Source: Gammaproteobacteria bacterium BRH_c0
GTDB taxonomy: Bacteria; Pseudomonadota; Gammaproteobacteria; Pseudomonadales; Porticoccaceae
DNA length: 64,000 nucleotides
Assembly: GCA_000961645.1 (NCBI GenBank)
Contig: LADM01000049.1
Coordinates: 45,524 to 109,523 of the forward strand
Direction of reading: 5' to 3'
Position 1 is the first letter of the stretch, and every line of letters begins with the position of its first letter. Under the pieces are notes generated by a model. The model saw only the letters and a list, made by a program, of their open reading frames with translations. It was not told where the DNA came from and did no database searches. This document shows positions 7,648-15,645 of the stretch, piece by piece. The translations under genes were made by a program, and so were the position numbers.

Positions 7648-9465
7648 CTATAGGATGGAATTCTTACTCAACCACTCATCAAGTGCAATAGGCAGTAAGA
7701 TAAAGGCACTCCAAAAGGTCGATTCTTTCCCCTTGCCAGCGCAATAGTGGTCGTATGCAACCAAGTATTTATCCATATTGATGTAGTTCTTACTCGCGAC
7801 TATCTTGAGATCATTCGGTGCTCTTGTGTACATGCCTGCCATGATTTTCGTTCGTAGTATATCTCCAGGTAACCCATATTTGGGTCTGGTAAGTATTTCT
7901 ACTGGCAATTGCTTGTGCATTGCTTTTCTTAGTATTCGTTTATTGTGCTTAATAAAGTTTGGCAGAGTCATTGCGTATTCGACCAAGCGTATATCCAAGA
8001 ATGGATAGACAACTCTTAAGGGTAAATTGAGTACTTCATACGCTCTGAAATGATGAGTGAGCCATGGGCGTCCAAGCTGAGACTTGCTATCTGTCTTGAT
8101 ATAGATTTCCCAGTGTTTGTCCCAGCGTTCTTCAAGATTTGTCCGCTGAGCAAACTCAGCGTCGATCCAGGAGGGGAATGGCAGGATACGGGACACTCTT
8201 CTAGGGGAGAACAGTCTGCGGAGTCCTAAGCTGCGTATGGTTTTATGAAACTTTAGGTGAAAGTACAGTTCTGTTGCCAAGCGGCCAATTTCTCCTTTTT
8301 GGAGGAGTTGGATGTAATACTCTCCTGGGTCGGGAAATAGCGCATCTCCCATAAATCCGCTTGTTATAATCTTTGCGCCCTTTCTAGTCATCTCTGTTAG
8401 CGATTTGTGACTGTACGCTATGTTCTGACTTGGGCAAGGCTGATCGGTAGCAAGTTCTGAATCTTCATCAGAGCTAAAAAGGTATGCATTTCCCAGATTG
8501 CTGTAAGTGATAGGAATGCCAATAAATTTCGCAACCAAGTCAGCGAAGTGGGCTTCGCAGTCCTCAGGTATTAGTGGTTGACATGTGGAAGTGTAGGCGT
8601 TGACTGTATTGCCGTTGAACTTCATGTATGAAGTTGCAACAGCCGCGATCGAAGTGGAATCCATGCCGCCACTCATTTCTACAGCAATATTATTAGTGCG
8701 TACTCGGTCTTTGACAGCTTCACAAAAAATCGCATGGAATTCTTGAGCATATTCTTCTTCTGTCAATCTTGGTGCTACCTCAGGCTCATCTAATTGCCAG
8801 TAGGTTTTTCTTGCTGCGGGGCTTGTTCCTCTAATCTCTAGCCGATTCCCTCCTGGTAGCTTATGAATATACTGGTAAATGGACATATCGCTATCCATAG
8901 GGCAACCGAACATCAGAAAGTCTCCGATTGCGGTCTCATTCAATGTTCGTTTAACTTGGGGGTGAACTAGAAGCGCGGTCACCTCGCTGGCAAAAAGAAA
9001 GCAATTATTTGTTTGTACATAATACAGTGGGCGAATGCCAAAATGATCACAGGCGCAGAATACTGAAGACTCGACTTCATCCCATATGGCAAACGCAAAA
9101 TCACCGATTATGTAATCCAGAAGCCTCTCCCCAAAAACGGCATAGGCATGAAGAATCAACTCAGCATCGGTGGTTGTTGCAGTCAGGTGCCGACCATGGG
9201 ATCTGAGTGTGTTGCGCAATTCCTGCTGACCATCAATACGTGCATCGGCGACGATCCAGATTTTCCCGTCCAGCGAGCAGGGCTGTTTTTCCAAAGGTTG
9301 GCTGGAGTCCATTTGCAGTAGTGCATGTGCAAAGCCAACATGTTGTGCAGACCACAGGCCTATGCCATCTGGTGCCCTGCCTTTTAATGTGTCTATCATC
9401 CCTTCCAGCAGCGACTCATTTACGGGGCTGCCATCAAGATTGATGATGCCGGCGATACAGCTCAT
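7648..9465 (-). CDS. Lasso-peptide cyclase (asparagine synthetase B-like)
   Basis: A 605-residue class-B asparagine-synthetase homologue: an N-terminal Ntn glutaminase-like domain (1-190) and a C-terminal ATP-pyrophosphatase domain with the PP-loop SGGMDSTS at about 265. Lasso cyclases adenylate the core Asp/Glu and close the macrolactam on the new N-terminus. The N-terminus reads MSCIAG instead of MCGIAG: the amidotransferase nucleophile Cys2 is Ser and a Cys stands at position 3, so glutamine hydrolysis is probably lost. The gene sits between the methyltransferase and the precursor, and its stop lies about 20 bases before the precursor start. The codon use is more AT-rich than that of the flanking prc. 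Confidence 0.88.
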   Translation of the reverse strand: MSCIAGIINLDGSPVNESLLEGMIDTLKGRAPDGIGLWSAQHVGFAHALLQMDSSQPLEKQPCSLDGKIWIVADARIDGQQELRNTLRSHGRHLTATTTDAELILHAYAVFGERLLDYIIGDFAFAIWDEVESSVFCACDHFGIRPLYYVQTNNCFLFASEVTALLVHPQVKRTLNETAIGDFLMFGCPMDSDMSIYQYIHKLPGGNRLEIRGTSPAARKTYWQLDEPEVAPRLTEEEYAQEFHAIFCEAVKDRVRTNNIAVEMSGGMDSTSIAAVATSYMKFNGNTVNAYTSTCQPLIPEDCEAHFADLVAKFIGIPITYSNLGNAYLFSSDEDSELATDQPCPSQNIAYSHKSLTEMTRKGAKIITSGFMGDALFPDPGEYYIQLLQKGEIGRLATELYFHLKFHKTIRSLGLRRLFSPRRVSRILPFPSWIDAEFAQRTNLEERWDKHWEIYIKTDSKSQLGRPWLTHHFRAYEVLNLPLRVVYPFLDIRLVEYAMTLPNFIKHNKRILRKAMHKQLPVEILTRPKYGLPGDILRTKIMAGMYTRAPNDLKIVASKNYINMDKYLVAYDHYCAGKGKESTFWSAFILLPIALDEWLSKNSIL

Positions 9466-9480
9466 GTAAGTTTCATGCTT

Positions 9481-10605
9481 TTATAAGCCATAGCGCATCG
9501 CCAAGCCCTGAACCAGAAATAGGGCCTCCTCGGTATTGGCAAAGCTATCATTGGCAGATTCAGCCAAATTTTGTGCAATTTCCTGATTGCTTTTTCCTTC
9601 TTTCATCTGTGATAGCACCTGCAAACTGTGTTGGCCTTGCAGGTTGAGGCCGGGGCGGTTGGCAGGAGCTATCTTGCGCAAGCGATCTATCTCATTGAGT
9701 TTGGAAAAGAAAGTGGAATGTCTGCGTGACTCAACCCCACAGGTGGCTGTCCATGTCCAGTCGCCACGAAAGGGCCTGTTAACTTTAATCGCAATGGTAC
9801 TTGGTAGTGCAAGTTCGAGGGGGGGGTCAAGTGGCAGCATTACCGGGGACCAGTGAACATCCGGTTCGTCAGGATCCGTGCTCAGCCATTGATCGCCTAG
9901 TTTGATCCTGATCCAGAAAAGCAGTCCATGGCAGGTTCCCTTTTTGTTCGTGTGAAGGCTGGTTTCGCCGATACAGTTCCCGTCATTGGCGGTTGTCAGA
10001 TCGATTGCCGCAATCGCTTGCCCATTGCTGAGCTTGCCCGCCTTGAGGCTTTTCCTGTCAAGCCAGATAATTTCGTTGGCGGCGAGGTGGCGGCAGGATG
10101 AGTAGTCAAGCCCATGATGTGGCTTTGACCAAATACCAATATGTTTTTCATGGGCCTCCGGTGCGGATGCGGGAGCTACCATCAGTTCAGCACTGTCAGG
10201 TATCAGCTTGCCATCGGGTTTCAGGTAGCGATTGCGCGCATAAAATAGCGAAGGTAAAAGGTCTTCACTGAACAGCAAATTGCCCGTAAAAACCGAAACA
10301 ATCAGATCAACCTGTTCTGGAAGGTCGATATCCTCAATTTTGCCTTCAAGGACCACGATCTTGTCATCAAGACCATTTGCCCTGGCAATATTCATGGCTG
10401 CTTTAACAATGGGCTCAGGTTCTACCAGGTAAACCCGCTTGGCACCTGCGGCGGCAGCTATTAACCCGAGCGCACCAATGCCAGCGCCCAGATCCAGCAC
10501 CACTGAATCCGGGGTAACAGCTGCTTTTATGGCCTCAGCATACATCCGGTTGCGGTATTCATCGAATGCCATGGAGCCTTGGGAATAAATGCTGGAATAG
10601 GACAT
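9481..10605 (-). CDS. PRMT-fold SAM-dependent methyltransferase of the lasso cluster
   Basis: A 374-residue class I methyltransferase. The SAM motif VVLDLGAGIGALG is at 36-48, with the ribose-binding acid loop VEPEP at 61-65. A PRMT-like beta-barrel follows with an HW loop (Val250-His-Trp, in place of THW). The segment aligned with the PRMT double-E loop reads SVFTGNLLFSED: the first Glu is Val105 and only Glu114 is kept. The last 50 residues resemble a PqqD/winged-helix module (LQVLSQMKEGKSNQEIA ...). It is co-transcribed 15 bp ahead of the cyclase. Likely role: methylation of the precursor or product at a residue that may not be Arg. Function is inferred. Confidence 0.78.
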   Translation of the reverse strand: MSYSSIYSQGSMAFDEYRNRMYAEAIKAAVTPDSVVLDLGAGIGALGLIAAAAGAKRVYLVEPEPIVKAAMNIARANGLDDKIVVLEGKIEDIDLPEQVDLIVSVFTGNLLFSEDLLPSLFYARNRYLKPDGKLIPDSAELMVAPASAPEAHEKHIGIWSKPHHGLDYSSCRHLAANEIIWLDRKSLKAGKLSNGQAIAAIDLTTANDGNCIGETSLHTNKKGTCHGLLFWIRIKLGDQWLSTDPDEPDVHWSPVMLPLDPPLELALPSTIAIKVNRPFRGDWTWTATCGVESRRHSTFFSKLNEIDRLRKIAPANRPGLNLQGQHSLQVLSQMKEGKSNQEIAQNLAESANDSFANTEEALFLVQGLAMRYGL

Positions 10606-10675
10606 ATTGCTCTGCTTGTTCGATTAGTGCAGGTTTACTTTGAGGCGAATCAGCATCAATGCGTGAACCGCAAGG

Positions 10676-11137
10676 TTAGTACTGCTTCAACAGGTCCGGG
10701 AATGCAGAGTACTCACTTTCCTGATTACCCAGGACCATGGCTTGATATTCCACCCAGGCATGGGCCAGCAAAGGGGCACTGTGAGGCTTTATGCCAATTC
10801 TGATTTGCGCCTCCAGGCCTTTTTTGCGCAACAGCCAGCAAAGAGCCAGTGATTGGGGAAAGCAGCTTCCGCGAGGCAGGCAGTGATGCGCTGCAATTGC
10901 TGTTAGCTCTGCGCAGCGCTGTGTATAACCGGTTGCCTGTATCTTTATGTTCTGTTGGTTGCGGGCAATCGACACCTCTGGCTGGGCAATGCCCAGCATG
11001 CGTTTGGTACCCAGCAGGCGCAAGCCTGCCCAGCTTAGGAGAAGCAGGCATACCAGCTGCGCGAGGGTACAGCGTTCAGATGCAGGCAAGGCCCGCCACT
11101 TGCCAATCTTTCGATTGGCATCACTCCACAATGACAA
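10676..11137 (-). CDS. Lasso-peptide leader protease (B2, transglutaminase-like)
   Basis: A 153-residue B2-type Cys protease. An N-terminal helical region with a hydrophobic stretch (25-42) precedes the catalytic core PRGSCFPQSLALCWLL (Cys92) and AHAWVEY (His126). B2 cuts the leader from the precursor after the B1 protein delivers it. The protein is separate from B1 (split B1/B2 arrangement), and its start overlaps the B1 gene by 17 bp, which fits coupled synthesis of the two partners. The spacing of Cys and His and the WVE motif match the family; the third catalytic acidic residue is not assigned. Confidence 0.87.
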   Translation of the reverse strand: MSLWSDANRKIGKWRALPASERCTLAQLVCLLLLSWAGLRLLGTKRMLGIAQPEVSIARNQQNIKIQATGYTQRCAELTAIAAHHCLPRGSCFPQSLALCWLLRKKGLEAQIRIGIKPHSAPLLAHAWVEYQAMVLGNQESEYSAFPDLLKQY

Positions 11138-11390
11138 GGCCAGCCTCCGAGAGTTGTCCGACCAGAGTCAAAATATCTTCCCTCAGCTGCTCCAGGTCAA
11201 CCTCGTACTCATTGATCAGTTGCTGGCAGGCCGCCTCAAGATTGCTATCGGACTGTAGTAGCTGCCAAAGACGAACACCGACTCCGTCCAGGCCGAAATA
11301 GCTGGAACTGGCCAGATCAAGAATGACTCCCTCGCCACTGATTTCCTGAAAGAGGGCATCAGGTGAAATGGTTACAGACCTAATTTGCAT
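11121..11390 (-). CDS. PqqD-like leader-recognition protein (lasso B1 / RRE)
   Basis: An 89-residue PqqD-family protein: strands with EISGEGVILDLASSSYFGLDGVG, then a helical part with an acidic run of Glu/Asp and LVGQLSEAGLVIVE at the end. The DLxxxxYFGLD pattern is diagnostic of RiPP recognition elements that bind the leader peptide and hand it to the protease and cyclase. It is the first gene of the minus-strand lasso operon, and its 5' side is the 248 bp region shared with the plus-strand exopolysaccharide locus. Confidence 0.87.
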   Translation of the reverse strand: MQIRSVTISPDALFQEISGEGVILDLASSSYFGLDGVGVRLWQLLQSDSNLEAACQQLINEYEVDLEQLREDILTLVGQLSEAGLVIVE

Positions 11391-11638
11391 TGACAGCCTT
11401 GAGTTAAGTGCATGAAGTAGGAGATAGCCAAGTATTGCTGCTGATAGTGAATCATGCCCGGCATGCTGTGGGTGTTGCTTTAGTGAAATTAGACTATTGG
11501 CATGTGGTCGATTTGTCCAGCGCTGTCAGTGTATATCTTTACCTTGTTGAATCTTGCGAAGGTCTCTGGTTAAGCACTATCCAGGCAACAAAGGCCGGTG
11601 CTATGATGGCCCTAACACCCATTCATCGGAGGTATCCT
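11391..11638. other. Divergent intergenic region between lasso operon and exopolysaccharide locus
   Basis: This 248 bp stretch must hold the minus-strand promoter of the lasso operon and the plus-strand promoter of the exported protein at 11639. A perfect inverted repeat CATGCC-c-GGCATG lies at 11453-11465. It is a candidate operator, but short enough to occur by chance. No convincing consensus -35/-10 pair could be read on either strand. Confidence 0.3.
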
Positions 11639-12163
11639 ATGAAAGCACTAAAGATCTTGGCCTGCGCAGCAGCCCCGCTGTTTCTGTTTGCCAGCACCAG
11701 CGTGAACGCCAGCCTGAGTGAGTCGGAACTGGAAATGCTCTTTGCCGAGTTGCAAGCCGAGGGCCGTGCTCCCCGAGATACCATTGTCGAGTTGGTCGAA
11801 AAAGGCAATGACCTTGAGGTTGCGACTGGTTATACCGTTGCCAATGCCAGCAGCATTGGCCTGGCCGTTACCTACGCCCATGAAGGTGTTTGCCTCGCGC
11901 CAGATCAGGTGGCTGCCGAGGTTGTCGCCAAGCAAGCCGTCGACAGTTCTACCGAGCAGGCCCGCAATGCCGTGCAGGCCAGGGTGACCGAGACTCTCAA
12001 CAACTTCGCCTCAGGTGCCTGCGACCGGCTGGTGGATGAGCGCAACACTGAGAGCCAGGCCTTTGCCGGAGCAGGCGCAGATTCAGGCGCAGGAACCACG
12101 GCAGGAGGCGGAGCCACCCCGCCAGAAGTTGATCCTCCTGTTGATATCAGCCCAAGCCAGTAA
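11639..12163 (+). CDS. Exported Ala/Gly-rich protein at head of exopolysaccharide locus
   Basis: 174 residues. The start is the ATG at 11639, preceded by GGAGG at 11628-11632 and followed by a signal peptide (MKALKILACAAAPLFLFAS...). The frame runs 77 codons further upstream but without signal or ribosome site. The mature part is mostly helical and acidic, has two cysteines (GVC and GAC) that could form a disulfide, and ends in a Gly/Ala/Thr-rich linker and a Pro-rich tail. I do not recognise the family. Being the first plus-strand gene ahead of the polymerase gene suggests a periplasmic or secreted role in the polysaccharide system. Confidence 0.6.
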   Translation: MKALKILACAAAPLFLFASTSVNASLSESELEMLFAELQAEGRAPRDTIVELVEKGNDLEVATGYTVANASSIGLAVTYAHEGVCLAPDQVAAEVVAKQAVDSSTEQARNAVQARVTETLNNFASGACDRLVDERNTESQAFAGAGADSGAGTTAGGGATPPEVDPPVDISPSQ

Positions 12164-12198
12164 TTTGCCATTCAGGTAGTTCCCATGGGGTTGCTGGT

Positions 12199-12271
12199 CT
12201 CTATACCCATTCAGTACATATCCTGTATAGAGGAAGGTATGCAGTCATGACGGCTGCACCGTCATGACTGC
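12199..12271 (+). promoter_or_regulatory. Structured leader with two inverted repeats and a 6-codon leader ORF overlapping the wzy start
   Basis: Two perfect inverted repeats are visible. CTCTATAC (12199-12206) pairs with GTATAGAG (12225-12232). GCAGTCATGACGG (12241-12253) pairs with CCGTCATGACTGC (12259-12271) around a 5-base loop. The second arm contains the ATG of the polymerase gene (12264). GAGGAAGG at 12230-12237 is well placed for an ATG at 12247 that encodes six codons and stops at 12265-12267, overlapping that ATG as ATGA. There is no T-run, so this is not a simple terminator. Translational control or coupling is the inference. Confidence 0.5.
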
Positions 12272-13670
12272 CGGTTCCGCAGATCGTATTCTTTTCTGGC
12301 TCTTTATTGCCCTGGTTTTCTGGGCGCCTTTACCCTTTGCTTCCAATCGACCCTGGGCGTTGTCACTGCTGGCATTCGCAATGATGGCGATTCTGGCGTG
12401 CTGGCTGGTACTTTATGGCTTCGGTAAATCGTCTGTGTCGAGTCGGGTGCGCAGGCGGGGTAAATGGCCTCTGATATTGCTGGCACTGATGCCATTATGG
12501 GCTCTGATCCAAACACTGTCGTTGCCGCGGGAAGTGGTTTCCATCCTGTCTCCCCGCGCCGAGCACCTGCATCTGCCGGGAGCCTGGATTCCCCTTACTC
12601 TTGATCTGGCCGGAACTCGCCAATACCTGCTCGCGGGCATTACCTGCTGGTGTGCTTTTGCGCTGGTTCTGACTCTTGTGAATTGCGCTCGCCGCACTGA
12701 AATTCTGCTATGGACATTGGTGGCCAGTGGCAGTTTTCAGGCAATTTACGGCTCTCTGATGGTGCTGACTGGCCTTGAATGGGGGTTTTTAATTGAAAAA
12801 TATTCAGGCAAGGGTGTGGCTACCGGCACCTTTGTCAATCGCAACCATCTGGCAGGTTACCTGGTGATGTGCCTGTCAGCCGGTACCGGACTGTTGCTGT
12901 CACAACTGTCTGCCCAGGAGGCAAGTAGCCTTCGCGATTTTTTCAGAAAGACATTGAATGCGTTGCTCTCCAACAAGATTGTTATTCGTCTGTTGTTGGC
13001 GATCATGGTGATTGCGCTGGTTCTAACCCGCTCAAGGATGGGCAATACGGCCTTTTTTACCGCCCTCGCCATTGCCGGACTGGTGGCTATGTTCTGTGGG
13101 CGAAAGTTCTCTCCCAAGCTGCTGGTACTGATTGGGAGTCTCTTCATCATTGATCTGATTATTGTTGGCCAATGGTTCGGGCTGGACCAGCTGGTGGAGC
13201 GTCTTGAAACTGCATCCCCAGAAGGCGAGTACCGGCTGGCAGTGCAGGGCAGGGGAGCGAATATTCTAGCAGATTTCCCCCTCACGGGCAGTGGCGGTGG
13301 CAGTTATCACAGTGTGTTTACCTACTACCAGGACGCCGGAGACTGGGGCTATTATCGCCACGCCCATAATGACTACCTGGAAATTGCAGCCGAAATGGGT
13401 ATTCCGGTTCTTCTTGCTCTGGGCGTGTTTTGCCTGTTTGTTCTGTACCGGGCACTCCAGTTGCAAAGACCAGATCACTCCAGGCTCCAGCGAGGGGTCG
13501 GATTCAGCCTAGTTATGGTGTTTGTCTGGCTGGTGATCCATTCTACGGTTGATTTCAACCTACAGATCCCGGCCAACAGCATGACGCTCTGTGTCCTGTT
13601 TGCCCTGGCATTTGCCAGCCTTTTGCCTTCAGGCAAGTCTGCAGAGCATTATCGAGGAGCAATAGCGTGA
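12264..13670 (+). CDS. O-antigen ligase / WzyC-family membrane protein (polysaccharide polymerase or ligase)
   Basis: 468 residues with about a dozen hydrophobic segments and the Wzy_C signature region (RHAHNDYLEIAAEMGIPVLL at about 370-390) in a periplasmic loop. Such proteins join undecaprenyl-PP-linked repeat units, or a finished chain to an acceptor, on the periplasmic side of the inner membrane. It is the first machinery gene of the export module (barrel, OPX, kinase). A second Wzy-like protein is at 30743, so one is likely the polymerase and the other may be a ligase or act on a different substrate. The start codon lies in a hairpin with a leader ORF upstream. Confidence 0.8.
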   Translation: MTAGSADRILFWLFIALVFWAPLPFASNRPWALSLLAFAMMAILACWLVLYGFGKSSVSSRVRRRGKWPLILLALMPLWALIQTLSLPREVVSILSPRAEHLHLPGAWIPLTLDLAGTRQYLLAGITCWCAFALVLTLVNCARRTEILLWTLVASGSFQAIYGSLMVLTGLEWGFLIEKYSGKGVATGTFVNRNHLAGYLVMCLSAGTGLLLSQLSAQEASSLRDFFRKTLNALLSNKIVIRLLLAIMVIALVLTRSRMGNTAFFTALAIAGLVAMFCGRKFSPKLLVLIGSLFIIDLIIVGQWFGLDQLVERLETASPEGEYRLAVQGRGANILADFPLTGSGGGSYHSVFTYYQDAGDWGYYRHAHNDYLEIAAEMGIPVLLALGVFCLFVLYRALQLQRPDHSRLQRGVGFSLVMVFVWLVIHSTVDFNLQIPANSMTLCVLFALAFASLLPSGKSAEHYRGAIA

Positions 13671-13757
13671 CTTCCTTTCTCACTTGATGCTAGAAAAATG
13701 CTGGATAAGCCCTTAAGATAACCCGACATTTACCCTGAGCTCACGCCTTGCCGGACT

Positions 13758-14942
13758 ATGAAAATGACAATTAAACACGTGCCATTAAAATTGACTGCCG
13801 CCATCGCAATACTGGGCTTAAGCCCTCTGACACTGGGCCAGGAGAGTGCCTCAGGACTCAGCTATGGGCTGGATTCAGAGCTGCGTTACGACGACAACAT
13901 CTACCGCTCCGAGAGTTCGGAAAAGGCCTCGTTTATCCTGGCCGCATCGCCTTTTGTGAAGGCTACCTTTCTGAATCAGGGTAACAGCTATCAGGTGGGC
14001 TACCGCCTCAACTACGCTGAATACTTCAGCGCCAGTGCTGACAGCTATGACGACCATGAGTTTAGCGCCGATATCAATCATCGCTTTACAACCCGGCAGG
14101 CGATCAATGCCAAGGTCAGTCACAAGTTGCTCACCGAACAGCGCGGCACAGGGTTCAGTGAAGAGCCCAACACCCTTGTGCGAAGTCCCGATGACTATGA
14201 TGCAACCCAGTTCGCGTTTACTTATTTTATCGGTGCGCCCCAGGCCCGCGCCCGGGTTGAACTGAATGCCACCCGCGACGTTCTCAGCTTTGATTCCAGC
14301 TATGTCGGCGATACCCGCGATTACAAGGCTGATCAACTAGGCGCTCTGCTGCGCTACCGGGTTGGCGCACGCACCGACCTGCTTGCGGAATATCGCAATC
14401 TCAATGTGAGCTACGACAACACGCCCCTTGATGCCAATGGCCAGCCCTTTGATCTCGACAGTGATGAAGATTACTACCTGGCGGGTATTTCCTGGGAACT
14501 AACGGCCAAAACCAGGGGAGAAGTCCGCGTTGGTCGCAGTGAGCGCGATTACGACGATTTCTCCAGCTCAAATACCCACTGGGAAGCGGAGTTGGAATGG
14601 CGTCCTCTAAGTTATTCTGAATTCGTGCTCACCAGTGGTCGTGAATCGCTGGAGACCTACGGAACAGGGCGTTTTATCAACGTCAAGAAACACTCCCTGG
14701 CCTGGAACCATGCCTGGCGTGGCAGGGTGTCTACCAAGCTGCAGGCCGGCGTGACCAACGATGATTATGAGGATAGTTCGCGCCGGGACGATCAGACTTT
14801 CTGGCTGGCCGAAGTATTCTATGAGCCCAGGACCTGGCTGAAGTTGAGCGGTGGTGTTGCCTACAATGAAAACGACTCCAATTTCGAGCTCGTCAACTAT
14901 GAGCGCAATCTGGTGTTTATCAAGGCCAATGTTGAGCTCTGA
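13758..14942 (+). CDS. Outer-membrane beta-barrel protein of the EPS export module (EpsL/VpsM-like)
   Basis: 394 residues. A signal peptide (about 1-28, ending near SPLTLGQ) is followed by repeated amphipathic strands with alternating aromatic residues (ELRYDDNIYRS, YQVGYRLNYAEYF, TRGEVRVGRSERDYDD). The C-terminus, LVFIKANVEL, ends in a Leu and suits barrel-assembly recognition. No soluble domain is visible. It lies 21 bp before the short OPX gene. Porin-OPX gene pairs of this kind (for example VpsM-VpsN) supply the outer-membrane channel when the OPX protein lacks its own membrane-spanning helix. The porin function is inferred from fold and context. Confidence 0.75.
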   Translation: MKMTIKHVPLKLTAAIAILGLSPLTLGQESASGLSYGLDSELRYDDNIYRSESSEKASFILAASPFVKATFLNQGNSYQVGYRLNYAEYFSASADSYDDHEFSADINHRFTTRQAINAKVSHKLLTEQRGTGFSEEPNTLVRSPDDYDATQFAFTYFIGAPQARARVELNATRDVLSFDSSYVGDTRDYKADQLGALLRYRVGARTDLLAEYRNLNVSYDNTPLDANGQPFDLDSDEDYYLAGISWELTAKTRGEVRVGRSERDYDDFSSSNTHWEAELEWRPLSYSEFVLTSGRESLETYGTGRFINVKKHSLAWNHAWRGRVSTKLQAGVTNDDYEDSSRRDDQTFWLAEVFYEPRTWLKLSGGVAYNENDSNFELVNYERNLVFIKANVEL

Positions 14943-14963
14943 TCTGTACTTATTTGAGGCTTC

Positions 14964-15545
14964 ATGAAACAACAGACGCCACGACTATTTGGTCACCTGC
15001 TGACGCTGTTGCTGGCGATCTGCATCACAAGTGTTGCAGCCCGGGCTACAGCCCAGGAGCGTGTTGAGGGAGAGGGTGGATCCGAAGAGTACTCTCTGGG
15101 TGCAGGCGACATAATTCGTATCCACGTTTTCGGCGAGCCGGATCTCACCTTTGATTCCGTCCTGGTAGGGGAGTCGGGGAAGATTTCCTACCCATTTCTG
15201 GGTGAACTCACTATCAAGGGCCTTAGTCTTTCAGGTCTTGAGGGGGTTCTGATGGCTGGTCTCAAGCCCGACTACCTCATCGACCCGAAAATCTCCGTCA
15301 GCATCGTTGAATACAGGCCATTTTTTATCAACGGTCAGGTCAACAATCCCGGCAGTTATCCCTATCAGCCCGGGCTGCGCCTGCGGCAGGCCATCTCCCT
15401 GGCGGCAGGGCTGACAGAAAGAGCCTCGCAGTCAAAAATCTATGTGGTGCATGACAATGACCCTTCCGCAAAACGGCGACGGGTGGATCTCAACTACAAT
15501 GTCCGCCCTGGCGACACCATAACGATCGAAGAAAGCTTTTTCTAA
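14964..15545 (+). CDS. Short polysaccharide export (OPX/Wza-like) protein
   Basis: 193 residues with signal peptide (1-31). The Poly_export domain follows (YSLGAGDIIRIHVFGEPDLTF at about 44-64, then GKISYPFLGELTIKGLS), and then one SLBB domain (FFINGQVNNPGSYPYQPGLRLRQAI). It is about half the size of E. coli Wza (379). It has neither the lipobox Cys nor the C-terminal amphipathic helix that lets Wza span the outer membrane. It therefore probably forms a periplasmic conduit to the adjacent beta-barrel protein. Confidence 0.87.
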   Translation: MKQQTPRLFGHLLTLLLAICITSVAARATAQERVEGEGGSEEYSLGAGDIIRIHVFGEPDLTFDSVLVGESGKISYPFLGELTIKGLSLSGLEGVLMAGLKPDYLIDPKISVSIVEYRPFFINGQVNNPGSYPYQPGLRLRQAISLAAGLTERASQSKIYVVHDNDPSAKRRRVDLNYNVRPGDTITIEESFF

Positions 15546-15645
15546 TGACCTGTAGGCTGGGCCGCTCCCGCTCATCAGATGCAGCTCAACGGGTGAAGAG
15601 AAGAATTGAAAGGCTCCGGATAGTCCACAGGACAGGCAGACACGA

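Noticed and set aside
7648..9465. Housekeeping asparagine synthetase
   Set aside because: Cys2 is replaced by Ser and the gene is flanked by B1, B2, precursor and exporter genes, which fits a lasso cyclase.
11408..11638. Extended 77-codon N-terminus for the exported protein at 11639
   Set aside because: A strong GGAGG site and a signal peptide place the start at 11639; the upstream part has no protein-like composition and would occupy the divergent promoter region.
12241..12271. Rho-independent terminator before the WzyC gene
   Set aside because: The stem is perfect but no T-run follows, and it contains the start codon of the next gene.
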